The notes beneath the pieces are model-generated. The model had not been told where the DNA came from and did no database searches. It saw only the letters and a list, made by a program, of their open reading frames with translations. 64,000 nucleotides of DNA from an uncultured Aquimarina sp. (GTDB taxonomy: Bacteria > Bacteroidota > Bacteroidia > Flavobacteriales > Flavobacteriaceae), in NCBI GenBank assembly GCA_947498785.1, contig CANMLS010000033.1:1-64000 (forward strand), read 5' to 3'. Positions within the stretch are counted from its first letter, which is position 1; each line of letters begins with the position of its first letter. A program made the translations under genes and the position numbers. Below, in pieces: positions 7,933-16,470 of the stretch.

Positions 7933-9177
7933 TTATTGACAAATAACCCCATTACCTACTATAATATCTGTTCCATTATTAGTTTTTAAATCACATACTT
8001 CTTGAGGGATAGTGGTTAGTTGGTTACCTTCTAAATCTAATATGTCAAGATTAATTAGTTTTCCTATGTCTATAGGAATTGATGACAATTTATTATTGTT
8101 TAAGCGTAGTTCAATAAGATTAGTGAGGTTTCCTATCTCATTAGAAATAGATGTTAATTGATTATTTCCTAGTCCCAATGTATTAAGATTTGATAATTTA
8201 TATATTTCTGTAGGAATAGCAGTTAACTTATTATCCCCTAGAGCTAGTATAATAAGTTTTGTAAGACTACCAATTGATGTCGGAACAACATTCAATTGAT
8301 TATCTTTTATAGATAAGACGGTAAGATTGTTAAGAAAGCTAATATCGGGTGGTAGCACAGTGATTCCTTTGTCATTCATTCTCAAAGCAGTGACATATCC
8401 GTCTCCATCAATTAGTACGCCTTCCCAATTACCAATATCGTCATCATTAAGATCCCACCCAAGGGTATTACTGGAGTTAGTGTTGTAAATTCTTGTTAAA
8501 ACGTTTCTTTGTAAAGTGGAAACATCAATTACCTTCACTATATATTCAACTATAGTTCCATCCTCGGCGGTTATCGTATATGTTACTGGATTATTAAAGT
8601 TTTGAGAACCCTCGGGAGATACTGTTGCATCTGGAGAAACTTCTATCCTGGGAACCATCGGGTTCACATCAGTGCCATTAGGTACAATAACAGAAATTAT
8701 TTTTTTATTTTCATTAACAGCTCCCTGAATATCATCTATAAGTTGGCTATTATCATCTGCCATAAAGACGAAATTTAGTATTTGTTTTTGATCACTAGTA
8801 GCTATCCTTACTCTAACGGTATATACTACTTTAGAATCATCTTCGGCGGTAACTTCATAAACTACCGGGGTGGCGAAGTTCAGAGTACTACTTTTCCTAA
8901 TAACCATAATCTTGGCTTTTGGGGAAATTTCTATAGTAGGTGTCAAAGCGGTTACATCGGTGCCATAAGGTACCATAACAAAGACAACTTTATTCTCTTG
9001 ATTGATAATGCCATTAATATCCTGATTAAAAACATCGTTATCCACAGCTTTAAATATAAAGCTGATCAGTTCTTTTTCGCTACTCTTAGTTTCAGGTTGT
9101 GTGCCGTCATCTTTACTGCAATGCACTAGCAAAACAGAAATAAATACAATTAGTATATTTTTAATTTGTGTTTTCAT
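7933..9177 (-). CDS. DUF5018-LRR lipoprotein (two DUF5018, about 6 LRRs)
   Basis: A 414-residue lipoprotein with signal peptide and lipobox VLLVHC followed by SKDD. Two DUF5018-like beta-sandwich domains follow (about 35-125 and 130-215), each with the signature VPNGTDV..P.IEVSP, then NPV.Y.(I/V)TAEDG. In the first copy the middle is diverged. Next come an N-cap (NTLGWDLNDDDIGNWEGV), about 6 LRRs and the C-cap IPQEVCDL..GNGVICQ. It has the fewest LRRs among its paralogues. The layout suggests that the DUF5018 domains act as stalks presenting the LRR solenoid on the cell surface. It is part of the long LRR operon, 39 bp after the previous gene. Confidence 0.85.
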   Translation of the reverse strand: MKTQIKNILIVFISVLLVHCSKDDGTQPETKSSEKELISFIFKAVDNDVFNQDINGIINQENKVVFVMVPYGTDVTALTPTIEISPKAKIMVIRKSSTLNFATPVVYEVTAEDDSKVVYTVRVRIATSDQKQILNFVFMADDNSQLIDDIQGAVNENKKIISVIVPNGTDVNPMVPRIEVSPDATVSPEGSQNFNNPVTYTITAEDGTIVEYIVKVIDVSTLQRNVLTRIYNTNSSNTLGWDLNDDDIGNWEGVLIDGDGYVTALRMNDKGITVLPPDISFLNNLTVLSIKDNQLNVVPTSIGSLTKLIILALGDNKLTAIPTEIYKLSNLNTLGLGNNQLTSISNEIGNLTNLIELRLNNNKLSSIPIDIGKLINLDILDLEGNQLTTIPQEVCDLKTNNGTDIIVGNGVICQ

Positions 9178-9216
9178 TTTTATAGTTTTTTTGCTTATGT
9201 CTTATTAAAAAGGTAT

Positions 9217-10797
9217 TTACTGACAAATAACCCCATTATCTATATTTATAACTGTTCCATAGTTGGTTTCTAAATCGCATACTTCCTTAGGAATAGTAGT
9301 TAACTGATTATTATTCAAGTATAAACGATCAAGTTTTATGAGCTGACCTATTTCTTTTGGAATCGCGGTTAGTTGATTGTCTTCCAGATATAATTGAGTA
9401 AGATTTATAAGAAACCCTTTTTGCACGGGAATTGAGGTCAGTTGATTGTTATTCAAGGATAACAAAGTAAGGCTTGTAAGTTGACCTATTTCTTCTGGGA
9501 TTTCTTTTAATTGATTATTAAAAAGATGTAATCTAGTAAGGTTTGTAAGTTGACCTATTGCAGTTGGAATTTCCTTTAATTGATTCCCACTTAAGTATAA
9601 CTCGGTAAGGTTTATAAGTTCATTGATCTCTGTAGGAACAGAAGCTAATTGATTAGTAGAAAGGTATAGGTATTCAAGGTCGTTAAGTAGGCCTATTTCT
9701 GGTGGAATTTCTTTTAATTGATTATTAAACAGAGATAATTCAGTAAGGTTTGTAAGCTGGCCAATTTCTGCAGGAATAACATTTAATCGATTACCACTTA
9801 AACCTAATCTTGTAAGGTTTGTAAGCTGGCCAATTTCTTCGGGAATGGTACTTAATTGATTATCATCTAGATATAATTCGTAAAGATTTGTGAGCTGGCC
9901 TATTTCTTCAGGAACCGAGCTAAGTTGATTATTATGTAGTAATAAATATTCAAGTTTTATAAGTTGATCTATTTGAGGTGGTATTGCGGTTATTGATTTA
10001 TTGTCTATACTCAACTCACTTATGTATCCATCTCCGTCAACGTCTACACCATCCCAGTTACTTATATCAGAATCATTAAGATCCCACCCAAGGGTATTGC
10101 CAGAATTGGCATTATAAATTGCAATTAAAGCAGTTCTTTGTGAAGTAGAAACATTTATTACAGTTATCACATATTCAACTTTAGAACCATCTTGGGCTGT
10201 TAAGGTATAAGTTACTGGGTTGGTAAAATCTTGAGAACCTTCCGGTGTTATTGTAGCATCAGGAGAGACCACAATGTTAGGTTCCAAAGTAGTTGTATTG
10301 GTGCCATTTGGTACAGTAACAAAAATGGTTTTGTTGTTTTCATCAACAACTCCCTCAATATCATCGTTGAGTTGTCCATTAGCATTTACCATAAAAACAA
10401 AGCTTAGTATTTGTTTTTGATCACTGGGAGTTATTGTTATTGTGGCTGTATATGTTTCTTTAGTACCATCTTCGGCCGTTATCTCATAAAATACCGGGTT
10501 GGTAAAATCCTGAGAGCCTTCAGGAGCTATTGTAGCATCAGGAGAAACTACAATAGTAGGTTCTAAAGCAGTTATGTTTACGCCATTGGGCACAACAATA
10601 GAGACTGTTTTATTATTCTGGTCGATTGTACCATTAATATCCTGATTAAAAACGTTGTTATCAGAAGCTTTAAATATAAAACTGATCAGTTCTTTTTCGC
10701 TACTTTTAGTTTTCGATTGTGTATCATCATCTTTATTGCAATACACTAGTAAAACAGAAATAAATACAATTAGTATGGTTTTACATTGTGTTTTCAT
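9217..10797 (-). CDS. DUF5018-LRR lipoprotein (two DUF5018, about 11 LRRs)
   Basis: A 526-residue paralogue of the flanking genes. It has a lipoprotein signal (VLLVYC, then NKDDD) and two well-preserved DUF5018 domains (each with VPNG, VVSPDATI.PEGSQDFTNPV and AEDG or AQDG). The N-cap is NTLGWDLNDSDISNWDGV, followed by about 11 LRRs with very regular IPEEIGQLTNL units, and the C-cap is IPKEVCDL..DNGVICQ. Its first 40 codons and its upstream 30 bp are almost identical in sequence to those of the next gene, a sign of recent tandem duplication. The internal repeats are similar enough at DNA level for unequal recombination. Predicted location is the outer surface; the ligand is unknown. Confidence 0.85.
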   Translation of the reverse strand: MKTQCKTILIVFISVLLVYCNKDDDTQSKTKSSEKELISFIFKASDNNVFNQDINGTIDQNNKTVSIVVPNGVNITALEPTIVVSPDATIAPEGSQDFTNPVFYEITAEDGTKETYTATITITPSDQKQILSFVFMVNANGQLNDDIEGVVDENNKTIFVTVPNGTNTTTLEPNIVVSPDATITPEGSQDFTNPVTYTLTAQDGSKVEYVITVINVSTSQRTALIAIYNANSGNTLGWDLNDSDISNWDGVDVDGDGYISELSIDNKSITAIPPQIDQLIKLEYLLLHNNQLSSVPEEIGQLTNLYELYLDDNQLSTIPEEIGQLTNLTRLGLSGNRLNVIPAEIGQLTNLTELSLFNNQLKEIPPEIGLLNDLEYLYLSTNQLASVPTEINELINLTELYLSGNQLKEIPTAIGQLTNLTRLHLFNNQLKEIPEEIGQLTSLTLLSLNNNQLTSIPVQKGFLINLTQLYLEDNQLTAIPKEIGQLIKLDRLYLNNNQLTTIPKEVCDLETNYGTVINIDNGVICQ

Positions 10798-10836
10798 TTT
10801 TATAGTTTTTTGTTTACATCTTTTCGAGAAATGTGT

Positions 10837-12138
10837 TTACTGACAAATCACCCCATTATCAACGATTATATTTGTTCCATAATTAGTTTCTAAATCACAT
10901 ACTTCTTTAGGGATACTGTTTAGTTGATTTTCACTCAAGAATAAGCGATCAAGTTCTATGAGTTGACCTATTTCAATCGGAATAGCAGTTAGTTGATTCT
11001 TACCCATAATTAATTCTCTAAGTTTTACGAGGTCGCTGATTTCTATTGGGACGGAAGTTAGTTGGTTGTTCTGTAAATACAATCTAGTAAGACTGCTAAG
11101 GCTCCCTATTTCTATAGGAATTGAACTCAGTTGGTTATTAGTCAAGGATAAGGATTTAAGATTTGTAAGGTTGCCTATTTCGGGAGGGACAGTACTTAAT
11201 TGATTAGCATCCAGAGATAAAAATCTAAGATTGCTAAGTTGACCTATTTCTGGGGGGATAACACTCACCTGATTTTCATTCAGGTATAGCCCATCGAGAT
11301 TGCCAAGGTTTCCTATCTCTACCGGAATGGTAGTTAACTGGTTATTATGAATACTTAAGTTCTCAAGGCTGATAAGTTGGCCCATTTCCGCCGGAATAGC
11401 AGTTAGTTGATTATTATTCAGATCTAAATTTTCCAGACTTGTAAGTTGCCCAACCTGTATAGGAATTGTCTTTAATTGATTATCTCTTAAGCCTAATTCT
11501 GTAAGGCTCGTAAGCTGACCGATCTCAATCGGAAGAACGGTTATTTGATTTTCGTTCAAGTATAAATTGTCAAGGTGAACTAATTTTCCTATCTCAGGAG
11601 GCAGTACACTTATCTTTTGACTAATCATGTTTAAGATAGTGATGTAGCCATCACTATTGGTCTCTATACCTTCCCAGTTATTTATATCGGAGTCGTTAAG
11701 GTCCCAACCAAGAATATTGCCAGGGTTGGTGTTGTATATTTTGGTTAAAATAAATTTTTGTAAATCTAAAATACTTATAACTGTTACTTCATATTCAACC
11801 TGAGTACCATCCTCAGCAGTTATGATATAATTTACTGTATTGGTAAAGTCCCGGGAGCCTTCTGGAGTACTTGTGGCTCCCGGTGAAACTTCTATGACAG
11901 GTAATAATGCTATTATATTAGTGTCATTAGGTACGGTAACAGAGACCGTTTTATCATTTTGGTCTATGATACCATTAATATCTTGAATAAGAGAACTGTT
12001 GTCAGAAGCTTTAAATATAAAACTGGTCAATTCTTTTTCATTACTCTTAGTTTCAGGTTGTACATCGTCATCTTGATTACAATACACCAGTAAAACAGAA
12101 GTGAATACTATCAATATGTTTTTAAGTTGTGTTTTCAT
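10837..12138 (-). CDS. DUF5018-LRR lipoprotein (one DUF5018, about 11 LRRs)
   Basis: A 433-residue lipoprotein. The start at 12138 is chosen because it gives the same MKTQLKNILIVF signal as the paralogues; a longer frame from 12180 would add 14 residues that overlap the previous gene. The lipobox is VLLVYC, then NQDDD. There is one DUF5018 domain, the N-cap NILGWDLNDSDINNWEGI, about 11 LRRs and the C-cap IPKEVCDL..DNGVICQ. Compared with its neighbour, one DUF5018 copy is absent, so domain number varies as well as LRR sequence. It lies within the LRR operon, 32 bp after the upstream gene. Confidence 0.85.
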   Translation of the reverse strand: MKTQLKNILIVFTSVLLVYCNQDDDVQPETKSNEKELTSFIFKASDNSSLIQDINGIIDQNDKTVSVTVPNDTNIIALLPVIEVSPGATSTPEGSRDFTNTVNYIITAEDGTQVEYEVTVISILDLQKFILTKIYNTNPGNILGWDLNDSDINNWEGIETNSDGYITILNMISQKISVLPPEIGKLVHLDNLYLNENQITVLPIEIGQLTSLTELGLRDNQLKTIPIQVGQLTSLENLDLNNNQLTAIPAEMGQLISLENLSIHNNQLTTIPVEIGNLGNLDGLYLNENQVSVIPPEIGQLSNLRFLSLDANQLSTVPPEIGNLTNLKSLSLTNNQLSSIPIEIGSLSSLTRLYLQNNQLTSVPIEISDLVKLRELIMGKNQLTAIPIEIGQLIELDRLFLSENQLNSIPKEVCDLETNYGTNIIVDNGVICQ

Positions 12139-12170
12139 CTTTTTTGATATATCAAATGTTGTAAAAATAG

Positions 12171-13484
12171 TTACTGACAAGTCACTCCATTGTCTATATA
12201 TATAACTGTTCCATCATTGGTTTCTAAATCACATACTTCCTTGGGGATAGTAATCATTTGATTATCATTTAGATATAATTGAGTAAGGTTCGTAAGATTT
12301 CCTATTTCTGGTGGAACAGAAGTTAGTTGATTATTGCGAAAGCTTAAAAATCCAAGATTTGTTAGATCTCCTATTTCTGTAGGAATAGCAGTTAATTGAT
12401 TATTACGAAGGTTTAAATATTGAAGTTCACTAAGCCGACTCAATTCTGCAGGGATAGTAGTTAGCTGGTTAAAATTCAAATATAAAAGATTAAGGTTTTT
12501 AAGGTTACTGATTTCGGTTGGAATGGACTCTAATAAATTAAAACTAATACTTAATGTCTTAAGATTGGTAAGTTGTCCTACTTCTTGTGGAATAGAAGTC
12601 AATCGATTAGTATTCAAAATCATAAATTCAAGATTGACCAACTGACCAATCTCCTTCGGAATAGAAGTTAATTGGTTATTATTCAGTTGTAATTGATCGA
12701 GACTGCTAAGCTCCCCAATTTCTGGTGGAATAGAGGTTAGTTGATCATTATAATCCAGAAATAGTTTTCTAAGTTTTTTGAGTTGACCAATCTCTGCCGA
12801 AATTTCAGTTAATTGATTTCTACTAAGATATAGGTATTCAAGATTAGTAAGCTGACCAATTTCTGATGGGATAGCAGTTAGTTTATTATTATTTAGATAT
12901 AATGTATTAAGCTTTGTAAACTGATCAATTTCTTTTGGCAATACACTAATATTTTTACTATTAAGACTAAGAGCAATTACGTATCCACTTTCATCAATAG
13001 TTACATTTTCCCAGTTGTTTATGTCGGGATCGCTAAGATCCCACCCGAGTGTATTGTCAGAATTAGCATTATAAATTGCGGTTAAAGCGGTTCTTTGTTC
13101 TTCTAAAATATCTTCTGCAACCGTAACGGTCACTATATAGTCACTTTGTGTACCATTTTGAGCGGTTACTGTATACGTTATTGGGTTGGTAAAGTCCTGA
13201 GAACCTCTAGGAGAAATTGTAGCATCAGGAGAGACTGCCATGGTAGGTGCCAAATCCGTTACATCGATACCATTAGGTACAGTAGCAGAGATTGTTTTAT
13301 TGGTTTGGTCTATTGTACCATTAATGTCCTGTTCAAGGGCATTGTTATCTGAAGCTTTGAAAATAAAACTTGTCAGTTCTTTTTCATTACTCTTTGTTTC
13401 AGCTTGTGTGTCGTCACCTTTACTGCAATACACCAGTAAAACAGAGGTAAATACAATTAGTATAGTTTTAAGTTGCTTTTTCAT
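12171..13484 (-). CDS. DUF5018-LRR lipoprotein (one DUF5018, about 11 LRRs)
   Basis: A 437-residue lipoprotein (lipobox VLLVYC, then SKGDD) with one DUF5018 domain (VPNGIDV, VSPDATISPRGSQDF, TAQNG), the N-cap NTLGWDLSDPDINNWENV, about 11 LRRs and the C-cap IPKEVCDL..DNGVTCQ. One repeat is one residue longer than the others (DYNDQLTSIP). The N-cap has Asn in place of the usual Gly of W.GV. It follows the stand-alone LytTR gene by 32 bp. It is probably anchored in the outer membrane with the solenoid exposed. Confidence 0.85.
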   Translation of the reverse strand: MKKQLKTILIVFTSVLLVYCSKGDDTQAETKSNEKELTSFIFKASDNNALEQDINGTIDQTNKTISATVPNGIDVTDLAPTMAVSPDATISPRGSQDFTNPITYTVTAQNGTQSDYIVTVTVAEDILEEQRTALTAIYNANSDNTLGWDLSDPDINNWENVTIDESGYVIALSLNSKNISVLPKEIDQFTKLNTLYLNNNKLTAIPSEIGQLTNLEYLYLSRNQLTEISAEIGQLKKLRKLFLDYNDQLTSIPPEIGELSSLDQLQLNNNQLTSIPKEIGQLVNLEFMILNTNRLTSIPQEVGQLTNLKTLSISFNLLESIPTEISNLKNLNLLYLNFNQLTTIPAELSRLSELQYLNLRNNQLTAIPTEIGDLTNLGFLSFRNNQLTSVPPEIGNLTNLTQLYLNDNQMITIPKEVCDLETNDGTVIYIDNGVTCQ

Positions 13485-13516
13485 TTTATTACTTTTTTTA
13501 GATATTATTGTCTGTT

Positions 13517-13888
13517 TTAAAAAATAAAAGGTGCATCTGCATTTATTTTTTTATCAAAAAATTCCTGAAACTCTTTTTTTGCCTGAGAAAGCACCAAATG
13601 GTGATTGCCAGCTACCACCAAATAATTTTTATCTTTCTTGATGATTTTTTCTATATAGTTTAAGTTTATCAGGTATGATTTATGTAGCCTGTAAAACCCA
13701 AATTCTTTCAAAGTTTTTTCAAAATGGTTAATCTCATTTTGCAATATGATACTTGATTTGTTTTTTATGCATATCACTGTGTTTTTCCCATAAGCCTCGC
13801 AGTAAATCACATCTTCTATATAAAAAAAATCAAACTTAATATGGGAGTGTTTTTTTTGCATCTTCTTTAGTAATATTGGGGAAATCAC
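13517..13888 (-). CDS. Stand-alone LytTR DNA-binding protein
   Basis: A 123-residue protein that is essentially one LytTR domain: DFFYIEDVIYCEAYGKNTVIC, NHFEKTLKEFGFYRLHKSYLIN, then the characteristic LINLNYIEKI. No receiver domain precedes it, so it cannot be phosphorylated like a normal response regulator. It lies between two LRR lipoprotein genes on the same strand, with 18- and 32-bp gaps, so it is made together with them. It probably binds the same operators as the full-length LytTR regulator at 15719, as a feedback activator or competitor. That role is inferred. Confidence 0.85.
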   Translation of the reverse strand: MISPILLKKMQKKHSHIKFDFFYIEDVIYCEAYGKNTVICIKNKSSIILQNEINHFEKTLKEFGFYRLHKSYLINLNYIEKIIKKDKNYLVVAGNHHLVLSQAKKEFQEFFDKKINADAPFIF

Positions 13889-13906
13889 ATGTGGTATTTA
13901 CTCCAC

Positions 13907-15592
13907 TTAATTGCATATCACTCCAGCATCCAATACAATAGTAGTTCCTGTATTTTGAAGTTCACAAACTGCTTGAGGAATGCTGGTTAATAAATTGTTT
14001 TCGAGACTTAGCGTGCTAAGATTATTCAAGTTGCTTAATTCTTCAGGGATTTCTGTAAGTTGATTATTTGATAAATACAAATAATCAAGACCTGACAAGT
14101 TTCCTAATAAAGATGGTATGGTTGTTAATAAATTATTTTTTAAGCTTAAAGTATTCAATGTCTCAAGGTCACCAAACTCTTCTGGAATATTCGTTAATAA
14201 ATTCTCATCTATGAACAAGAACTGAAGTGAAACAAGTTTATTTATGTCTATTGGTATCGTATTTAATGAATTATCATTCAAAGACAAAAATTCTAGCAAA
14301 GCGAGATTAGCTATAGTAGCAGGGATATTGCTAAGTGAATTATGGCTTACATCAAAACGAATGAGGCTTTCAAGATTTCCGATAGTCACCGGTAATGTGT
14401 TAATCAAATTATTATTTATGAAGAATGAACTAAGACTTGTTAGCCTACCTATTTCTGGCGGCAATTCTACGAATTGATTATTTTCGATGTTTAGTTCAGT
14501 TAAATTTACTAACTCACCTATTTCGGCAGGTAACGTTTCAATAGAATTTCTTTCTAATGTTAAATATGTCAGATTTGTAAAATTCCCTATTTCTGGAGGA
14601 ATAATAGTGAGTCCATAACTATAAAAATCTAATTCGGAGACAGTTCCGTCGGTATGTAACACAACATTTTTCCAGGATTGCATGGAGGTGTCGTTAAGGT
14701 CCCAATCAAAAACACCAGGGTTTGCATTATAGATTGCTACCAATCCTCTGTAATTATACCCAAGAATATCGCAGGTAACTTGAGGGTCTTTACTAATATT
14801 TGTCCCTTCGTTTTCTAAATTACACACCTCCTGGGGAATTTGCGTAATAGCATTGTTTTTAATATACAAGTACTCCAGATTTGTTAATTCACCATACTCC
14901 CACGGGATCTCTGTCAATAAATTATCATCTAAGTTTAAAGTAGCAAGATTAATAAGATCACCTATTTCCTCAGGCACGTTTTTTAAAAGATTTTTAGAGA
15001 GATCTAATATCTCTAGCGATGTCATTTTTCCCATTTCTGCTGGTAATGTTTCTATAGAATTTTTATGTGCAATAAATGCGGTTAACTTATTTAGTTTTTC
15101 GATACCTTCTGGCAATGACTCTAATACATTGCTACCCACATGAATATTAGTAAGAGTAACCATTTTACCTATTTCGGACGGGAGTTTTTTTAATTTGTTA
15201 TTTTCCAAGTCTATCTCTGAAATTTTGCCTAGGCTGGTTATTTCATTGGGTAATGTAGTTATCTGATTATTACTAAGGATTAGCCGATCAAGTAGATTTA
15301 AATTTCCTACTTCTGAAGGAATATTTATAAGATCACTGTTGTTTAAAATAAGCTCTGTTACCCGTCCGTTACTTTGAATGACACCTTGCCAGCTTTTCAT
15401 AGTTACATCGGTAACATCCCAACCTAGTTTGTTATTCGGATTAGCATAAAAAATTGTTTTTACAATTTTGTAGTCTATTGCTTCATTTACAGATTCTTCG
15501 GTCTGCTCATCATCCTTTCCACAGGATAAAAAGAATATCCCCAAAAAGTACAGTAAACAAATAGTTAATACTTGGCTTTTCATTCTCTTCAA
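13907..15592 (-). CDS. LRR lipoprotein with two cap-LRR-cap modules (first gene of the operon)
   Basis: A 561-residue lipoprotein (signal peptide, lipobox FFLSC followed by GKDD). Like the protein at 4956-6527 it lacks DUF5018 and has two successive modules. Module one has N-cap NKLGWDVTDVTMKSWQGV, about 8 LRRs and C-cap IPQEVCNL..PQVTCD. Module two has N-cap VFDWDLNDTSMQSWKNV, about 10 LRRs and C-cap IPQAVCEL..AGVICN. The paired Cys of each C-cap could form a disulphide closing the solenoid. It is first in the minus-strand LRR run and has a direct-repeat operator-like site 51-86 bp upstream, so it probably carries the main promoter. Confidence 0.85.
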   Translation of the reverse strand: MKRMKSQVLTICLLYFLGIFFLSCGKDDEQTEESVNEAIDYKIVKTIFYANPNNKLGWDVTDVTMKSWQGVIQSNGRVTELILNNSDLINIPSEVGNLNLLDRLILSNNQITTLPNEITSLGKISEIDLENNKLKKLPSEIGKMVTLTNIHVGSNVLESLPEGIEKLNKLTAFIAHKNSIETLPAEMGKMTSLEILDLSKNLLKNVPEEIGDLINLATLNLDDNLLTEIPWEYGELTNLEYLYIKNNAITQIPQEVCNLENEGTNISKDPQVTCDILGYNYRGLVAIYNANPGVFDWDLNDTSMQSWKNVVLHTDGTVSELDFYSYGLTIIPPEIGNFTNLTYLTLERNSIETLPAEIGELVNLTELNIENNQFVELPPEIGRLTSLSSFFINNNLINTLPVTIGNLESLIRFDVSHNSLSNIPATIANLALLEFLSLNDNSLNTIPIDINKLVSLQFLFIDENLLTNIPEEFGDLETLNTLSLKNNLLTTIPSLLGNLSGLDYLYLSNNQLTEIPEELSNLNNLSTLSLENNLLTSIPQAVCELQNTGTTIVLDAGVICN

Positions 15593-15642
15593 AAATTAAA
15601 TTTAGGTTGAAATTATCGCAACAAGAATGAAAACCGAAAAGA

Positions 15643-15678
15643 TAATTTATAACTGGGTGGTGGGTAATTTATATGTGG
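15643..15678 (+). promoter_or_regulatory. LytTR-like direct-repeat operator upstream of the main LRR operon
   Basis: TAATTTATAACTGG (15643-15656) and TAATTTATATGTGG (15665-15678) are direct copies agreeing at 12 of 14 positions and starting 22 bp apart. They lie between the response-regulator gene and the first LRR gene, 51-86 bp before the LRR start. On the plus strand the motif points away from the direction of transcription. The arrangement matches known LytTR sites in architecture; the actual regulator is inferred from proximity. Confidence 0.7.
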
Positions 15679-15718
15679 TAAAAATTTAAAACAAGTGGTA
15701 TTCTGTAGACTGAGTAGG

Positions 15719-16468
15719 TTATATTTTATTCAATAGTTTAATAAATTCATCTTTTTTTCTTCTGGAAATATCAATACGGTGGTCATCGGTCATAATTACG
15801 TAACCCCCTTCACCTTTAATATATTTTTGTATGTGGTCTAAATTAATAAGAGAAGAGTGGTGTACTCTGCAAAAGCCAGAGTCTACCAGAATACTTTCAA
15901 AATGTTTTAAGTTTTGAGAGATGGTTTGTCTAGACCTATCCTTTACATGTAATGTAGTATAGCTACCTTCTGCAATGCAACAAATAATATCGCGTACATT
16001 ATAAAAGTCAATTCCTTCTGTGGTTGGAACCGCCAGTTTTTCGATTCTTCCATTATGATGCTGCATATTCTGAAATACTGACTGGTATCTATACGGGTTA
16101 GGTTTTTTGCCAAGGCGTTCTTTAGCTCTTTCTACTGCTAATCTTAAGTCATCTATATCTACTGGTTTGAGGAGATAATCCAGCGCACTAAAACGTACTG
16201 CTTTTATGGCATATTGATCGTAAGCTGTTACAAAAATAACCTCAAAAGTCAGCGGAGGAGCCTGTTTAAGAAGATCAAAACCCGACATTCTAGGCATTTG
16301 GATGTCTAAAAACACCAATTGTGGGTTTATTTCTTTAATTGCTTTTATACCTTCTTCGGGTGTTGCATATACCCCTTCTATAGAAATATTAGGACAATGC
16401 TTTTCTACGGTAAGCTTTAAGGCTTTTCTTGCATCAATTTCATCATCTATAATAATTGCCTGTATCAT
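15719..16468 (-). CDS. LytTR-family response regulator
   Basis: A 249-residue LytR/AlgR-type regulator. The receiver domain (about 1-120) shows the acidic pair DDEIDARKA, the phospho-acceptor Asp in LVFLDIQMPRMSG, VTAYDQYA and the conserved Lys in YLLKPVD. The LytTR DNA-binding domain (about 145-245) shows FYNVRDIICCIAEGSYT, FCRVHHSSLINLDHI and YVIMTDD. The upstream kinase gene ends 2 bp before its start, so the two form a two-component pair. It probably acts on the direct-repeat sites next to the kinase and LRR promoters. All phosphorylation residues are intact. Confidence 0.93.
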   Translation of the reverse strand: MIQAIIIDDEIDARKALKLTVEKHCPNISIEGVYATPEEGIKAIKEINPQLVFLDIQMPRMSGFDLLKQAPPLTFEVIFVTAYDQYAIKAVRFSALDYLLKPVDIDDLRLAVERAKERLGKKPNPYRYQSVFQNMQHHNGRIEKLAVPTTEGIDFYNVRDIICCIAEGSYTTLHVKDRSRQTISQNLKHFESILVDSGFCRVHHSSLINLDHIQKYIKGEGGYVIMTDDHRIDISRRKKDEFIKLLNKI

Positions 16469-16470
16469 CT

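Noticed and set aside
12139..12180. Longer start for the DUF5018-LRR gene at 10837-12138
   Set aside because: It would place 14 extra residues before the signal peptide and overlap the previous gene. The paralogues all start at MKxQ(L/C/I)K.
4956..15592. LRR cluster as one gene family of type III effectors (YopM-like)
   Set aside because: The proteins carry lipoprotein signals and DUF5018 stalks, and repeats are 23 residues rather than the 20-22 of YopM. No E3 ligase domain is present.
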